64,000 nt of DNA from Selenihalanaerobacter shriftii (GTDB taxonomy: Bacteria; Bacillota; Halanaerobiia; Halobacteroidales; Acetohalobiaceae), in the NCBI RefSeq assembly GCF_900167185.1, contig NZ_FUWM01000007.1, forward strand, positions 62,001-126,000. Reading direction: 5' to 3'. The notes under the pieces are model-generated. The model did not search any database, was not told the origin of the DNA, and saw only the letters and a program-made list of their open reading frames with translations. Made by a program: the position numbers and the translations under genes. Shown here one piece after another: positions 47,453 to 56,894 of this stretch (the stretch's first letter is position 1; the number at the start of each line of letters is the position of its first letter).

Positions 47453-48872
47453 TTTTTATCACCTCATAAGGAATTTTGATTATCAATTCTGTTCCTTCTT
47501 CTTTAAGTGAATCTAATATAAATTCACCATCTAATGCTTTAACTCTTTCTTCTATATTTTTTAAGCCTTGTTGTTTCCCAGATTTACCATTAATATTTTC
47601 TTGATTAAACCCAATTCCATTATCCGTTAATTTGATTATTAGTCCATTATTTTCGTAAACCTTTAAAGAAAGCTTATTCGCTTGTGAATGTTTCTTAATA
47701 TTATTTAAACCTTCTTGTAAAATATGATAAATATTATCCAATGGTTGCGGGAAGAGCTTGGTCTCTTTAGAAAGATTATATTCAAAATGAATTTCTATAT
47801 CATTCGAATCAAAATTAGCCAATATATCTTTTAATAGTTCATAAAATAATCCTTCTTTTAAAATTTTAGGCTTTAAATCCATAATATACTTCCTAAGTTC
47901 ACCAATAATAGAATTTAAATCACTTATTCTATCATTAATTCTCTGTTTAGCCTTAGGAGGATTCTCCTCAATCAAATATGAAATATGTTCTAACCCTAAA
48001 CCTACCCCGTAAATTGATTGAATAATCCCGTCATGTAAATTTCTACAAATCCTCTGTCTATCTTTTAAGACTGCCTTTTCCTTCTTAAGTTTTTCTAATA
48101 TATGATAGTATTCTAAATTATAAATTTCTAAAATCCCTATTAGAAAATATGTCATCCCTAATCCTATGATAGTTCTAAATATCTGCACTGGTAAGTTAAA
48201 TGTAGCAAGAAAAGTATCATTATTAACATATTTAGATAAAAAACATATACCTTCTGGTACTATTAAACCAGCTACTACTCCATATAACCCCATTAGAGCT
48301 ATAAAGCCATAAAGTTTATTCAATATTTTACCCTTATGCAAAGCCTTTAGCTCAGATTTCTGCAAAACCAAGGCATAACAAGTTATAATTGTACCTGGCA
48401 AGGCTAATAAATATCTAGCCCATATATCTCCAAAACTTGAGCAAGAATTCACATTCATAGTTAATAATTCAGATTCAAAATGAGCATATAGTATCATCCA
48501 AAATAGCAATAAAATCCAAGGAATAGTTAATAGTCTCCTAGATTTTTGTTTAGTTTTTACAAATAAATGTACTCCAAAATAGAAAAGAAAAACATATGAA
48601 AAAGCCTCCATAAATAATCTTAAAATATGCATTTTATTAATAATACTTGTTGAAAGACTATCTGCTTGCAGAGGGATAAAAATATATCCCCATTCATAAA
48701 TCCCATGCAAGATCCCAAAACCAGCTAAGAAGATAAGACTATTAGCTAATCTAAAATCGCTATTAGTTCTATTTTTAAGTAAAATAGTAAACCCTAACAT
48801 AAAAAAGACTAAACCATAAATAAAATAAATTAAATTCATATTTTCTCTTAATAAATTTTGTATTAATTCCAT
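47424..48872 (-). CDS. NarX/LiaS-type histidine kinase with a seven-helix membrane sensor
   Basis: 482 residues. The first 250 form about seven membrane helices with no large external loop, followed by a short coiled coil, the HisKA_3 box DRQRICRNLHDGIIQSIYGVGLGLEHI (phospho-His in NLHDG) and an ATPase domain with HILQEGLNNIKKHSQA and IKLTDNGIGFN and GLKNIEERVKAL. The signal is unknown; with no external sensor domain a membrane or internal cue is likely. Partner of the adjacent regulator. Confidence 0.92.
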   Translation of the reverse strand: MELIQNLLRENMNLIYFIYGLVFFMLGFTILLKNRTNSDFRLANSLIFLAGFGILHGIYEWGYIFIPLQADSLSTSIINKMHILRLFMEAFSYVFLFYFGVHLFVKTKQKSRRLLTIPWILLLFWMILYAHFESELLTMNVNSCSSFGDIWARYLLALPGTIITCYALVLQKSELKALHKGKILNKLYGFIALMGLYGVVAGLIVPEGICFLSKYVNNDTFLATFNLPVQIFRTIIGLGMTYFLIGILEIYNLEYYHILEKLKKEKAVLKDRQRICRNLHDGIIQSIYGVGLGLEHISYLIEENPPKAKQRINDRISDLNSIIGELRKYIMDLKPKILKEGLFYELLKDILANFDSNDIEIHFEYNLSKETKLFPQPLDNIYHILQEGLNNIKKHSQANKLSLKVYENNGLIIKLTDNGIGFNQENINGKSGKQQGLKNIEERVKALDGEFILDSLKEEGTELIIKIPYEVIKNVCSKNNAS

Positions 48873-49076
48873 TAAAGGGTATTTCCCTTCCTAATATTAT
48901 TAAAAATTCTAATATTAAATTCCTAAAATAAAAACTTACTGTTATTAGCTTGTTTTCTAGATAACAAGCGTAAAATCCTGCAAAACGCTTTAATATTAAA
49001 AGTAAAATTCCGGGAAATAAAGGAACTATTTTTTCAATCAAGAAATAAAGAAAGAAAAGGAAGGGAGATGAATTAA

Positions 49077-49418
49077 TTGAAAAAGAACCTAACTAACTTA
49101 TTAATCTTTATCTGTGTAATTCTAGCTATTTTAGGAATAAGCTATAAACTAAATAAAATAAACAATAAACAGATTAAAAATCCTGGTTTACAAATTACTA
49201 TTGAAGGCGGAGGTAAAATAATTAAAAATAATATAAAAGAATTGATAATTTTTAAAGATAAAGGGGGAGAATTAGAATATTTACAGATAAAAGATCTTGA
49301 AAATAAAGAAGAAGAAGTCTATAACTTCGATAGAATCATTAATTTGAATTATGGACCTAAAATTAAACAAAAAATTAAGTTTAAGCCTTTATCACAGCTA
49401 CAATCTGAAGTTAAGTAA
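49077..49418 (+). CDS. Unknown single-pass membrane or secreted protein
   Basis: I do not recognise this family. The 113-residue product starts at a TTG after AGGAAGGGAG; an ATG nearby stops after two codons. A hydrophobic helix (about 7-23) is followed by a Lys/Asn/Ile-rich region with alternating strands (LQITIEGGGKIIKNNIKELIIF, LEYLQIKDLENKEEEVYNFDRIINLNYG). It is one of only two genes on this strand and lies divergently from the kinase gene. The composition is even more AT-rich than its neighbours. Confidence 0.6.
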   Translation: MKKNLTNLLIFICVILAILGISYKLNKINNKQIKNPGLQITIEGGGKIIKNNIKELIIFKDKGGELEYLQIKDLENKEEEVYNFDRIINLNYGPKIKQKIKFKPLSQLQSEVK

Positions 49419-49474
49419 TTATTCTAATTAATTAATTTGCTAACTGCTAAGCAAGAAGCGGAACTATTCACCTA

Positions 49475-50203
49475 TTAAAACTCTGGTACCGGAGGTAAAC
49501 CTAATTTATGTGAGCTTTTAGCATCTAATTCTTCTATCTTTCTCTTAACTTTTGGTTCTGCTTCACCCGTTAATATGTAGTGATCCAATTCTTTATAAGT
49601 AATACCCAACTCTTCTTCATCAGTCTGGTCATCCCATAAACCTGCAGAAGGTGGTTTATTAATTATTTTATCTGGTATCCCCAAATACTTTGCCAATTCT
49701 CTAACCTCAGTTTTAACTAGATTTCCTAATGGTGCTATATCTACTCCACCGTCACCATGTTTAGTAAAATAACCTATCTTTAATTCACTTCGATTATCAG
49801 TACCTACTACTAATCTATTTAATTTTGCAGCATAATAATAAAGAGTGGTCATTCTTAGTCTAGGTTTAATATTAGCTATAGCCATATTATCCTCTTTCTT
49901 ACTTTCTTCCACTCCTATTTCTGATAATAATACATCAAAAGGTTCATTTAAATTAATAACCTTTACACCAATATTGAATTGATTAGCAACTAATTTAGCA
50001 TCTTCAGCATCATTTGAATTACTATAACAAGGTAAGATCAACCCTACAGTATTATTAGGAAATGCTTTTCTACATAGGACTGAAGTTACTGCTGAATCGA
50101 TTCCTCCACTTAGTCCTATAACTGTTCCTTGACAACCTGCATTTTCTACTTTCTCTTTTATCCAATGAATTAATCTTTTGCTTAATTTAGCATAATTCCT
50201 CAT
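49475..50203 (-). CDS. nadE: NH3-dependent NAD+ synthetase
   Basis: Last step of NAD+ synthesis. The ATP-pyrophosphatase loop is VIGLSGGIDSAVTSVLCRKAF; GTDNRSELKIGYFTKHGDGGVDIAPLGNLVKTEVRELAKYLGIP and PPSAGLWDDQTDEEELGITYKELDHYI are typical. 242 residues with no glutaminase domain, so free ammonia is the nitrogen donor. Strong AGAGGAGG site. Divergent from the M24 peptidase gene. Confidence 0.96.
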   Translation of the reverse strand: MRNYAKLSKRLIHWIKEKVENAGCQGTVIGLSGGIDSAVTSVLCRKAFPNNTVGLILPCYSNSNDAEDAKLVANQFNIGVKVINLNEPFDVLLSEIGVEESKKEDNMAIANIKPRLRMTTLYYYAAKLNRLVVGTDNRSELKIGYFTKHGDGGVDIAPLGNLVKTEVRELAKYLGIPDKIINKPPSAGLWDDQTDEEELGITYKELDHYILTGEAEPKVKRKIEELDAKSSHKLGLPPVPEF

Positions 50204-50293
50204 ATGAGAACCTCCTCTTGTTTTCTATTATATCACAAATAATTTTAACTTAAAGATAAGAAAATCATTATTTTAATATTCTACCAAATATGG

Positions 50294-50299
50294 TATACT
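50294..50299 (+). promoter_or_regulatory. Extended -10 promoter of the M24 peptidase gene
   Basis: TATACT preceded by TGG, 33 bases before the TTG start. The -35 region is weak, as often with extended -10 promoters. Confidence 0.5.
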
Positions 50300-50332
50300 A
50301 ACCTTAAAATCTCTATCATAGGAGGGAAAAAT

Positions 50333-51520
50333 TTGAAAACAATACCACAAGAAGAGTTGTTTCATAGAATCGAAGGCTTTCAAGAGAAGTTAAAAGAAAA
50401 AGGAACAGACCTAGCCGTAATCATTCAAAATGCTGATCTCTACTATTTTTCAGGAACCATTCAAGCTGAATACTTATTTATTCCACAAGAAGGTGAACCA
50501 GTATTACTAGTTCGTCGCGGTAGTGAACGAGCTCAAGCAGAATCTAGTTTTAAAAAAATAATAGAATTCAAAAGCTCACGGGAAATCCCAAACATTTTAA
50601 CTCAAGAAGATATTGAGCTACCAGAAGAATTAGGATTAGAATTAGATGTATTATCATATCAGGTTGCTACTAAATTACAACATATATTAGAAGCTGATAA
50701 ATTAGTTAATATTACAACGGTAATTCGACAATCAAGAATGATTAAGTCTGATTATGAAATTATATTAATGAAAAGAGCAGCCAATCAATTAAAGAAAATC
50801 CCTACTTTAATAAAAAGTAACTTACAAGAAGGCATGAGCGAATTAGAATTATCATCTATAATTGAAGAACACCTCCGCTTACAAGGACATCCTGGTAGAA
50901 TAAGAATGAGAGGTTTAACCAACGAAATGCCGATAGGTGTTTGTGTTAGTGGTGATAATGCTGAAGTTCCTCTTAAAACTGATGCTTTATGTGGAGGCCC
51001 AGGGATTCATGCTAGTATTGGAATCGGTTCTTCTAAAAAGAAAATTATCGAAGGTGAACCAATTGTAATAGACTTTGTTAGTAACCATCATGGATATCAT
51101 GTTGATCAAACTCGTTTAGCTGTATTAGGAGAACCAAGTGCATATTTGCAAGAAACTTATGAAAAATCAGTAGAACTTCTAGATAAATTGAGTGAGTATT
51201 TGCTTCCTCAACATACCTGGCAGGAAATTTATGAGCAAGGAAAAAGGCTTGCTGAAGAATTAGATGTAGCTGATTATTTTATGGGCCATGGTGAGAATAA
51301 AGTTAGATTTGTAGGTCATGGAGTAGGTTTAGAATTAAATGAATTTCCTTTCTTAGCCGATGGTTTAGACATTGATTTGGAACCTGGAATGACTATAGCC
51401 TTAGAACCAAAACTATTAATTCCAGAATTAGGCGCCATTGGTATTGAAAACACATATCTAATTACTGAAGATGGACCTCAAAATCTAACTACATCTTCTG
51501 AAGAATTAATTATTGTTTAA
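50333..51520 (+). CDS. M24 family Xaa-Pro peptidase
   Basis: A 395-residue creatinase/aminopeptidase-P-like protein. The N-terminal creatinase domain covers about 1-135; the M24 domain has metal ligands in IVIDFVSNHHGYHVDQTRLAVL (two Asp), VGHGVGLELNEFPFL (His), and ALEPKLLIPELGAIGIENTYLIT (two Glu). Cleaves Xaa-Pro bonds in the cytoplasm; no signal peptide. Start TTG with GGAGGG six bases upstream. Its terminator at 51612-51653 is shared with the iron cluster. Confidence 0.92.
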   Translation: MKTIPQEELFHRIEGFQEKLKEKGTDLAVIIQNADLYYFSGTIQAEYLFIPQEGEPVLLVRRGSERAQAESSFKKIIEFKSSREIPNILTQEDIELPEELGLELDVLSYQVATKLQHILEADKLVNITTVIRQSRMIKSDYEIILMKRAANQLKKIPTLIKSNLQEGMSELELSSIIEEHLRLQGHPGRIRMRGLTNEMPIGVCVSGDNAEVPLKTDALCGGPGIHASIGIGSSKKKIIEGEPIVIDFVSNHHGYHVDQTRLAVLGEPSAYLQETYEKSVELLDKLSEYLLPQHTWQEIYEQGKRLAEELDVADYFMGHGENKVRFVGHGVGLELNEFPFLADGLDIDLEPGMTIALEPKLLIPELGAIGIENTYLITEDGPQNLTTSSEELIIV

Positions 51521-51611
51521 TAAAAACTCCTTTTTAGATAAATAGTAATAATATATCATCTTGTTAGAGTGGATGAACTTTATTGAGCTAGTAAAGTATA
51601 CTTTTAACCGA

Positions 51612-51653
51612 AATAAACAAAGCTCCCCTGTCTATAAGGGAGCTTTGTTTATT
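51612..51653. terminator. Bidirectional terminator between convergent operons
   Basis: Perfect 16-base-pair stem (AATAAACAAAGCTCCC, 51612-51627, complement 51638-51653), ten-base loop, T-rich on both sides. It serves the M24 peptidase gene (plus) and the iron-transport operon (minus). Confidence 0.92.
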
Positions 51654-51669
51654 AAAACTAAAATCAAAT

Positions 51670-51756
51670 TTAAGATTTAGACTCAAAAGTATGACAGTTA
51701 GTCTTTGCTTCATTGGAAGCTGAAGTACCTCAACCATCTACATTAACCTCAATCAC
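51670..51756 (-). other. Possible UGA-containing mini-ORF after the ABC ATPase
   Basis: A GTG overlapping the ATPase stop as GTGA opens MIEVNVDG, then UGA (51730-51732), then GTSASNEAKTNCHTFESKS and TAA. The reading would give 28 residues if UGA encodes selenocysteine. A small hairpin (GCTTC/GAAGC) follows the UGA by nine bases but lacks a typical guanine in the loop. No family match known to me; could be chance. Confidence 0.2.
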
Positions 51757-52397
51757 AATTGACCATGATCTAAATTTATCTGTCGTTCAGCTAATTTACC
51801 AACTTTTGGATCATGAGTTACCATCATAATCGTATGACCATTTGTATGTAACTCTTCAAATAAATCTAAAACTATATTCTCGTTTTCTTTATCTAAGTTT
51901 CCTGTTGGCTCATCAGCTAAAATTAATTTAGGATAATTAATTAATGCTCTTGCTACACAGACTCTCTGCTGTTCTCCTCCAGATAACTCTTTAGGCAAGT
52001 GATTAGCGCGATGACCTAAACCCACTTTTTCTAATGCTTGTTTAGCTTCCTTTTCATCAGCCATACTATGATAGTACTGAGCCACCATTATGTTCTCTAC
52101 AGCTGTCAAATACGGTACTAAATGAAATTGCTGGAATACCAAGCCAATCTTCTCTCTTCTAACCTTAGTTAATTCTTTTTTATCCAGTTCAGAAATATCT
52201 ATATCATCTATCTTAACAATCCCTTTGCTAGGAGTGTCCATACAACCAATCAGGTTTAGCATTGTGCTTTTCCCAGAGCCAGAAGGCCCCATAACCGACA
52301 CCCACTCTCCTTCTTTAATCTCCAAATCAACATTATCTAACGCTCTAACATCTTCACCATATATTTTAGAAACATTCTCTAAAGTTATTAATCCCAT
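51753..52397 (-). CDS. ABC transporter ATP-binding protein (MacB/LolD-like)
   Basis: A 214-residue ATPase: Walker A GPSGSGKST, Q-loop FQQFHLVPYLTA, signature LSGGEQQRVCVARAL, Walker B LILADEPTGNLD and the switch His in MMVTHD. This subfamily works with FtsX/MacB permeases in mechanotransmission rather than classic import. It lies 20 bases after the second permease and is the last gene of the P19/FTR1 iron cluster; in Campylobacter jejuni the same set of genes occurs together. Confidence 0.94.
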   Translation of the reverse strand: MGLITLENVSKIYGEDVRALDNVDLEIKEGEWVSVMGPSGSGKSTMLNLIGCMDTPSKGIVKIDDIDISELDKKELTKVRREKIGLVFQQFHLVPYLTAVENIMVAQYYHSMADEKEAKQALEKVGLGHRANHLPKELSGGEQQRVCVARALINYPKLILADEPTGNLDKENENIVLDLFEELHTNGHTIMMVTHDPKVGKLAERQINLDHGQL

Positions 52398-52417
52398 TCT
52401 TATTCTACCTCCTTTAA

Positions 52418-53575
52418 TTACTCACCTTTTAAAACGACTGCCGGATCTACATCAACTACCATTCTAACTGGAATAATAGAAGCAAAACAAGATACTAAAA
52501 CTGCAAAAATGAAAGAGGCTGGAACAACCATAAATCTAAATGATATATATGAATCAAAGACACTCTGACCAATAGCTTGAGCCCCTAGAAAACCCAAGCC
52601 ATAACCTACTAATCCACCTATTCCTCCTAAAATAGCCGCCTCTGTTAAGAACTCAATAATTACATTACTATTTTCAGCTCCTAGTGCTTTTTTAAGTCCG
52701 ATCTCTTCTTTACGCTCAGTAACTATGGTCATCATTGTTGTAGAAACACATAATAAAGTTGACAAGAGTATAATCATAACCACTAAATACATTAACGATT
52801 TAATCTTAGTTAGAATCTTACCCTCTGAACTAGCAATCTTTTTAATCGCTTTTAACTCAAGTCCCGTTAGCGTTTTATTAATCTTTGTCACCTTAGAATT
52901 TAAATTCTGTCCTAATAGACTATAATAAGCAATATCGATTTCATTCTGCTTATCTAATAACCTTTGAGCCACTTCCAAATTAACAAAGACTCGACTATCT
53001 GCCTTACTTCCAGTAGTAATGATTCCACTCACTATAAACTCTTTCTTCTCACCGGTTTCCTCAACTGAAATAGTAACTTGATCACCAATATTATAGCCTA
53101 ATTTCCTTGCTGCTTCTTTCCCCATTACTATCTCATCACTAATTTTTTTATTTGCCAATAACTGCCCTTTCACTTTCCAATAAGGATTGACTTTCTTAAC
53201 CTGATCAAACCAAGTTCCAACTAAAACTACCGGTTTTTTAGCATCTAAAACTCCCTTAGAAGTAGCTTCTGCTATACCATATAAATTAGGTCTATAGCCT
53301 ACTAACTTGTCCTCATCAAATTTATTAACTACCTTATTTAACTGCTGTATATTCATATCTTTATTTTTTGCTTGTGTTTTAGGAGCTAAAATCAAATTTG
53401 CTCCGTAAGCTCTTAACTCTTTACTCATCTTAATACTTATATCGTAATAAACACTAAATAAAGAGGTAATAATACCTACTCCCACTACAATAGCAAAAAA
53501 AGCAATAGCAATTCGTGACTTTCTTTCTTTAAATGCTTTTCCTACCATTCTTAAGAACATTTTCAACTTCCTCAT
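52418..53575 (-). CDS. FtsX/MacB-family permease (second)
   Basis: A 385-residue protein with one N-terminal helix (about 20-42), a large periplasmic domain (about 45-255) and three C-terminal helices; VTERKEEIGLKKALGAENSNVIIEFLTEAAILGGIGGLVGYGLGF is the FtsX signature. Start chosen at the ATG 53573-53575 with GAGGGG eight bases upstream; an upstream in-frame start overlaps the previous gene. The periplasmic domain probably contacts P19 or a partner protein. Confidence 0.92.
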   Translation of the reverse strand: MRKLKMFLRMVGKAFKERKSRIAIAFFAIVVGVGIITSLFSVYYDISIKMSKELRAYGANLILAPKTQAKNKDMNIQQLNKVVNKFDEDKLVGYRPNLYGIAEATSKGVLDAKKPVVLVGTWFDQVKKVNPYWKVKGQLLANKKISDEIVMGKEAARKLGYNIGDQVTISVEETGEKKEFIVSGIITTGSKADSRVFVNLEVAQRLLDKQNEIDIAYYSLLGQNLNSKVTKINKTLTGLELKAIKKIASSEGKILTKIKSLMYLVVMIILLSTLLCVSTTMMTIVTERKEEIGLKKALGAENSNVIIEFLTEAAILGGIGGLVGYGLGFLGAQAIGQSVFDSYISFRFMVVPASFIFAVLVSCFASIIPVRMVVDVDPAVVLKGE

Positions 53576-53591
53576 CACTATATCCCCTCTC

Positions 53592-54884
53592 TTAACCATG
53601 CAAAACTTCAGCTGGTTCTAATTTCAAGGCAATTCTTAGCGGTGAAAAACTACCTAATAATGCTACAATAATAGATAAGACTAGAATAATTGGTAAGACT
53701 AATATTTTAACTGCTATAGCAGTACCAAAAACTTGCTGTCCAATTAAGTTAGCAAAACCAATGCCCAAACCATAACCTAAAATTCCACCTAATATACTCA
53801 ATAAACTAATCTCCACTGTAAATAATGCTATAACTGCTAAATTACTACCTCCTATTGCTTTTAATAAACCAATTTCTTTTTTACGCTCTAAAACCTTAGT
53901 AGTCATTATACTAGAAATTCCTAAACCTGAACTTATTAATGCCGCTAAAGTAACTAATAACATTAATAGTTTTATCTTATTGAGAATGACTCCTTCAGAA
54001 CGAGAAATCTGCCTTACCTCTTTTGCTACTACACCCGGAATCACTTCTTCTATCTGATAAGCAATTGAACTAATATAAGCAGTACAATACCACCTTTCAA
54101 ACTCTTCATTACTCAAAGAATCTGGATTAGCTTGTGCTTTTCTAGCTAATTCATTAACCGGTGTCGTTAAGGCACTAACTTCTATTTCTTCTACCTTTCC
54201 TTCTAAACCTACTGTCTTTTGTAGAAAGTCTAGAGGTAAATAAACTTTACTTTCCTCTTTCCCTCCACTATTGATAACGCCTTGTACTTTTATCAATTCA
54301 GTTACACTACTATCGTTAGTATCAAACTTCATTTTAAATCTATCACCCGGATTCAAGTTATAAGCATTAGCTATTTCACGTCCAATTAAAGCTGAATTAT
54401 CACTTCCTCCATCTTTAATCCAATCTCCTTGTACTTGCCACCAAGATTTAAGATGTTTCACTCCAAAGTTAAACTTCTCTCCAGTAGGAATTCTAGTCTT
54501 TCTATTAAACCAAGTGCCTACTACAGCTATCTTTTCATTATCTATTTGTCCATTAACCTCTAAGTACGGCGCAAGATTAACTATATTATTTCGCCAAAAA
54601 GTCATCTTGATTTTCGGTATATCTTCTTCTTTAATATATGATTTACCTTGCGTAATTGGGCTAAAATCAACTCCATTAATCTCTACTGGTAAGGATTCAG
54701 ACTCTGGAAGAACTACAATATTCGAACCATATGACTTTAGTTCATTATTAATCTTATCACCAATATCTAATGAAACACTAAACATTGCAGTAGCTAATGA
54801 AGCACCAAAAGCTATAGCTACAATAGCTAGTAATTTCGATTTTAACCCTTTACTAAATGATCGCTTAATCATTCTTAAGAACAT
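53592..54884 (-). CDS. FtsX/MacB-family permease (first)
   Basis: 430 residues, same layout as its downstream paralogue: N-terminal helix, a longer periplasmic domain (about 45-290), then TTKVLERKKEIGLLKAIGGSNLAVIALFTVEISLLSILGGILGYGLGIGFANLIGQ and two more helices. The two permeases probably form a heterodimer with the ATPase. The 15-base gap to the DUF2318 gene shows the same transcript. Confidence 0.92.
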   Translation of the reverse strand: MFLRMIKRSFSKGLKSKLLAIVAIAFGASLATAMFSVSLDIGDKINNELKSYGSNIVVLPESESLPVEINGVDFSPITQGKSYIKEEDIPKIKMTFWRNNIVNLAPYLEVNGQIDNEKIAVVGTWFNRKTRIPTGEKFNFGVKHLKSWWQVQGDWIKDGGSDNSALIGREIANAYNLNPGDRFKMKFDTNDSSVTELIKVQGVINSGGKEESKVYLPLDFLQKTVGLEGKVEEIEVSALTTPVNELARKAQANPDSLSNEEFERWYCTAYISSIAYQIEEVIPGVVAKEVRQISRSEGVILNKIKLLMLLVTLAALISSGLGISSIMTTKVLERKKEIGLLKAIGGSNLAVIALFTVEISLLSILGGILGYGLGIGFANLIGQQVFGTAIAVKILVLPIILVLSIIVALLGSFSPLRIALKLEPAEVLHG

Positions 54885-54899
54885 GTATGTCCCTCCTAA

Positions 54900-56183
54900 T
54901 TAGGAAAATAAACCTTCCCTCTTTAATAACTCATTAACTTTAATTTTAATTCTTTGCTTATCACTTTTATACTTCATAGGAATTGGGTTACAACCTCCTG
55001 GAAAACCGATAGTAAGCTTATTCATAACCACATCACAGTTTGCACAGATAACCTGGTCATCCTTCTGATAATAACCAGCACTACCACAAATTTCACAAGC
55101 ATCATGGACCACACCATAGGCATCCTTTGCCTTCTTAATTAAAAAGAATTTAATTATTGTTCCTTGCTTAGTTTCATATGAATAACGATGTAATTTCCCA
55201 TCAGCTAAATCTTTTTTAGCAATCACAAACTCATCCGCCTCAGGTTCTAAAGCAATAGCTGGTACCAATTGAACGGTACCATTAGCATAGAAATAATTTA
55301 AGCCTAATAGTGCTATAAAGAATATAACAGCTACTACACTAGCTCTAATCCAACGGTCCTTATTACGAATCTGTGCCTTAACATTTCTTTGTTGAGCCGG
55401 ATTCAAATTCTTATCTAAAGTTCTATCTTCTTTTTTGAAAGCAATAATAGTTAACCCTACTGTAATGACTGCTAAAAATATGTAAAAGAATTTATTTATA
55501 TTATTATAAAATGGCGCTAACAATGAAATGAACTCAGGTGTTACAGAAATGACTCCTTTCAACATTAATCCATAGAGTCCTAAAATAGCAAGACGTATTA
55601 AACTAACTAAATACAGAACAGCAACAAGATTCCTACTCTGTTTAAAATTCATCTTCTTGTGAGCTTTAATTAATATAAAACCAAAGCTAAGCGCTAATCC
55701 AATCCCTATAATTCCACCACAATATTTTAATAATAATTCTGTATTAAAAGTAGTACTTAACATACTATTAATTTTGATTTGCTTTGGAAACAGAATTAAC
55801 TTAGTCTCAAATTTAATTCCTAAATATAAAATGAAGAGCGACACTAAAACTTTAGATAATAGTGAACTTTTTCTAATTATCTTCTTTTCTTGCTGAACTA
55901 AACTCTTGTTGTAACTAAAGCTTTGCCACCAAATCCATATTGTCATTAATAAAGTTAGAATAAAACCGCTAAAGGCAAAAAAAGTTTCAATCTCTTTCTC
56001 AATTGTGAGATTAACTAACGAATAAGCTAATAATATACTAAACGGTAAAGCTAAAATTAAAGCTCCATATCCAAATAAATTTAATCTTTTCTGTCTAATC
56101 TTATATATAAATCCAAATAGTATCCAACTTAAAAGAACTAGCTCAATCCCATCTTTTAAAGTAAAAATTAAAGTCTCTAGCAT
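54900..56183 (-). CDS. DUF2318 Fe-S-type membrane protein of the P19 iron system
   Basis: 427 residues with eight or nine membrane helices, then a C-terminal external domain with VVHDACEICGSAGYYQKDDQVICANCDVVMNKLTIGFPGGCNPIPMKY. The CxxC pairs and GGCNP are the DUF2318 signature (Cj1660-like). The domain is thought to handle electrons or metal for the P19/FTR1 route. The first helices resemble FTR1-like segments (DGIELVLLSWILFGF) and may be their distant relative. Between P19 and the permeases as in other genomes. Confidence 0.88.
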   Translation of the reverse strand: MLETLIFTLKDGIELVLLSWILFGFIYKIRQKRLNLFGYGALILALPFSILLAYSLVNLTIEKEIETFFAFSGFILTLLMTIWIWWQSFSYNKSLVQQEKKIIRKSSLLSKVLVSLFILYLGIKFETKLILFPKQIKINSMLSTTFNTELLLKYCGGIIGIGLALSFGFILIKAHKKMNFKQSRNLVAVLYLVSLIRLAILGLYGLMLKGVISVTPEFISLLAPFYNNINKFFYIFLAVITVGLTIIAFKKEDRTLDKNLNPAQQRNVKAQIRNKDRWIRASVVAVIFFIALLGLNYFYANGTVQLVPAIALEPEADEFVIAKKDLADGKLHRYSYETKQGTIIKFFLIKKAKDAYGVVHDACEICGSAGYYQKDDQVICANCDVVMNKLTIGFPGGCNPIPMKYKSDKQRIKIKVNELLKREGLFS

Positions 56184-56213
56184 ATACTCCCCTCTCCTTC
56201 TAAATGACTAAAC

Positions 56214-56251
56214 CCTTAGGCTAAGGGAATAAGAATTCCTTTAGCCTAAGG
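56214..56251 (-). other. Hairpin between P19 and the DUF2318 gene
   Basis: CCTTAGGCTAAGG and its complement (one bulged T) flank a loop of about ten bases. No strong T-run follows. It could lower read-through into the membrane genes while sparing FTR1 and P19. Confidence 0.6.
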
Positions 56252-56275
56252 TATTTAGTAAATTATTTTAATCCT

Positions 56276-56824
56276 TTATATATTCCCTGTATAAGTGAAT
56301 TTCCAACTAACTTTAATAGGTTTCTTCCAGAATCGCTTTTTAACACCTGTTGTTTTATCTACGTGCTGTAAGAAGTCTTGTTTAGCAGGAGAATGAATTA
56401 TATATGTAAGCTTGTAATTACCAATTCCCATCATTTTAATATTAGATCCGTAATGTGGACCATCACTAGCAACCATTGGCATAAAGCTTCCTTCTTGTAC
56501 TTTACCAGTGTCTAAGTTTTCTAATTTATAATCTACAGTTAAGTTCGGAACCCATGCTCCAAAACCGAAACCATAAGGGTTATTCATTACAGCATGAATA
56601 TCTGCTTCTATATGAATATCAGATTTATTTTCACTTACTCCTGCTTTAGCTTCCGGTTCCATCGGAACTGACTGAAAATATACTGCTGCAATCTTCATTT
56701 GTTTAATTATCTTTTCCTCACCTATTGGATACTCCGTAAATGCATAGGCATTTGTCGCCATTCCTGTCAGTAAAAACACCATCATCATCGTTGTAATTAA
56801 TACTTTCTTCTTTACTAAATTCAT
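56276..56824 (-). CDS. P19/Tpd-type periplasmic iron-binding protein
   Basis: A signal peptide (about 1-29, ending AYA) and a 153-residue mature domain of the P19 family. Possible metal-site residues are Met in YFQSVPMEPEA, His in SDIHIEADIHAVMNNPYGFGFGAWVPNL and GPHYGSNIKMMGIGNYKLTYII. P19 binds Cu and Fe and delivers iron to the FTR1 permease next door. The FTR1 gene lies 70 bases upstream. Good GGAGGT site. Confidence 0.93.
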   Translation of the reverse strand: MNLVKKKVLITTMMMVFLLTGMATNAYAFTEYPIGEEKIIKQMKIAAVYFQSVPMEPEAKAGVSENKSDIHIEADIHAVMNNPYGFGFGAWVPNLTVDYKLENLDTGKVQEGSFMPMVASDGPHYGSNIKMMGIGNYKLTYIIHSPAKQDFLQHVDKTTGVKKRFWKKPIKVSWKFTYTGNI

Positions 56825-56894
56825 TTTTTAAATACCTCCTAATTTTATTAATTAATTCTCTTACATAATCAATTACCAGATCCTAATACTTCAC

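Noticed and set aside
48775-49041. 88-codon open frame upstream of the histidine kinase
   Set aside because: It overlaps the kinase N-terminus in another frame, is Phe/Tyr/Leu-rich with no family pattern, and has no ribosome-binding site.
51572-51740. 49-codon ATG frame running through the bidirectional terminator
   Set aside because: It reads straight through a 16-base-pair terminator stem and has no family text.
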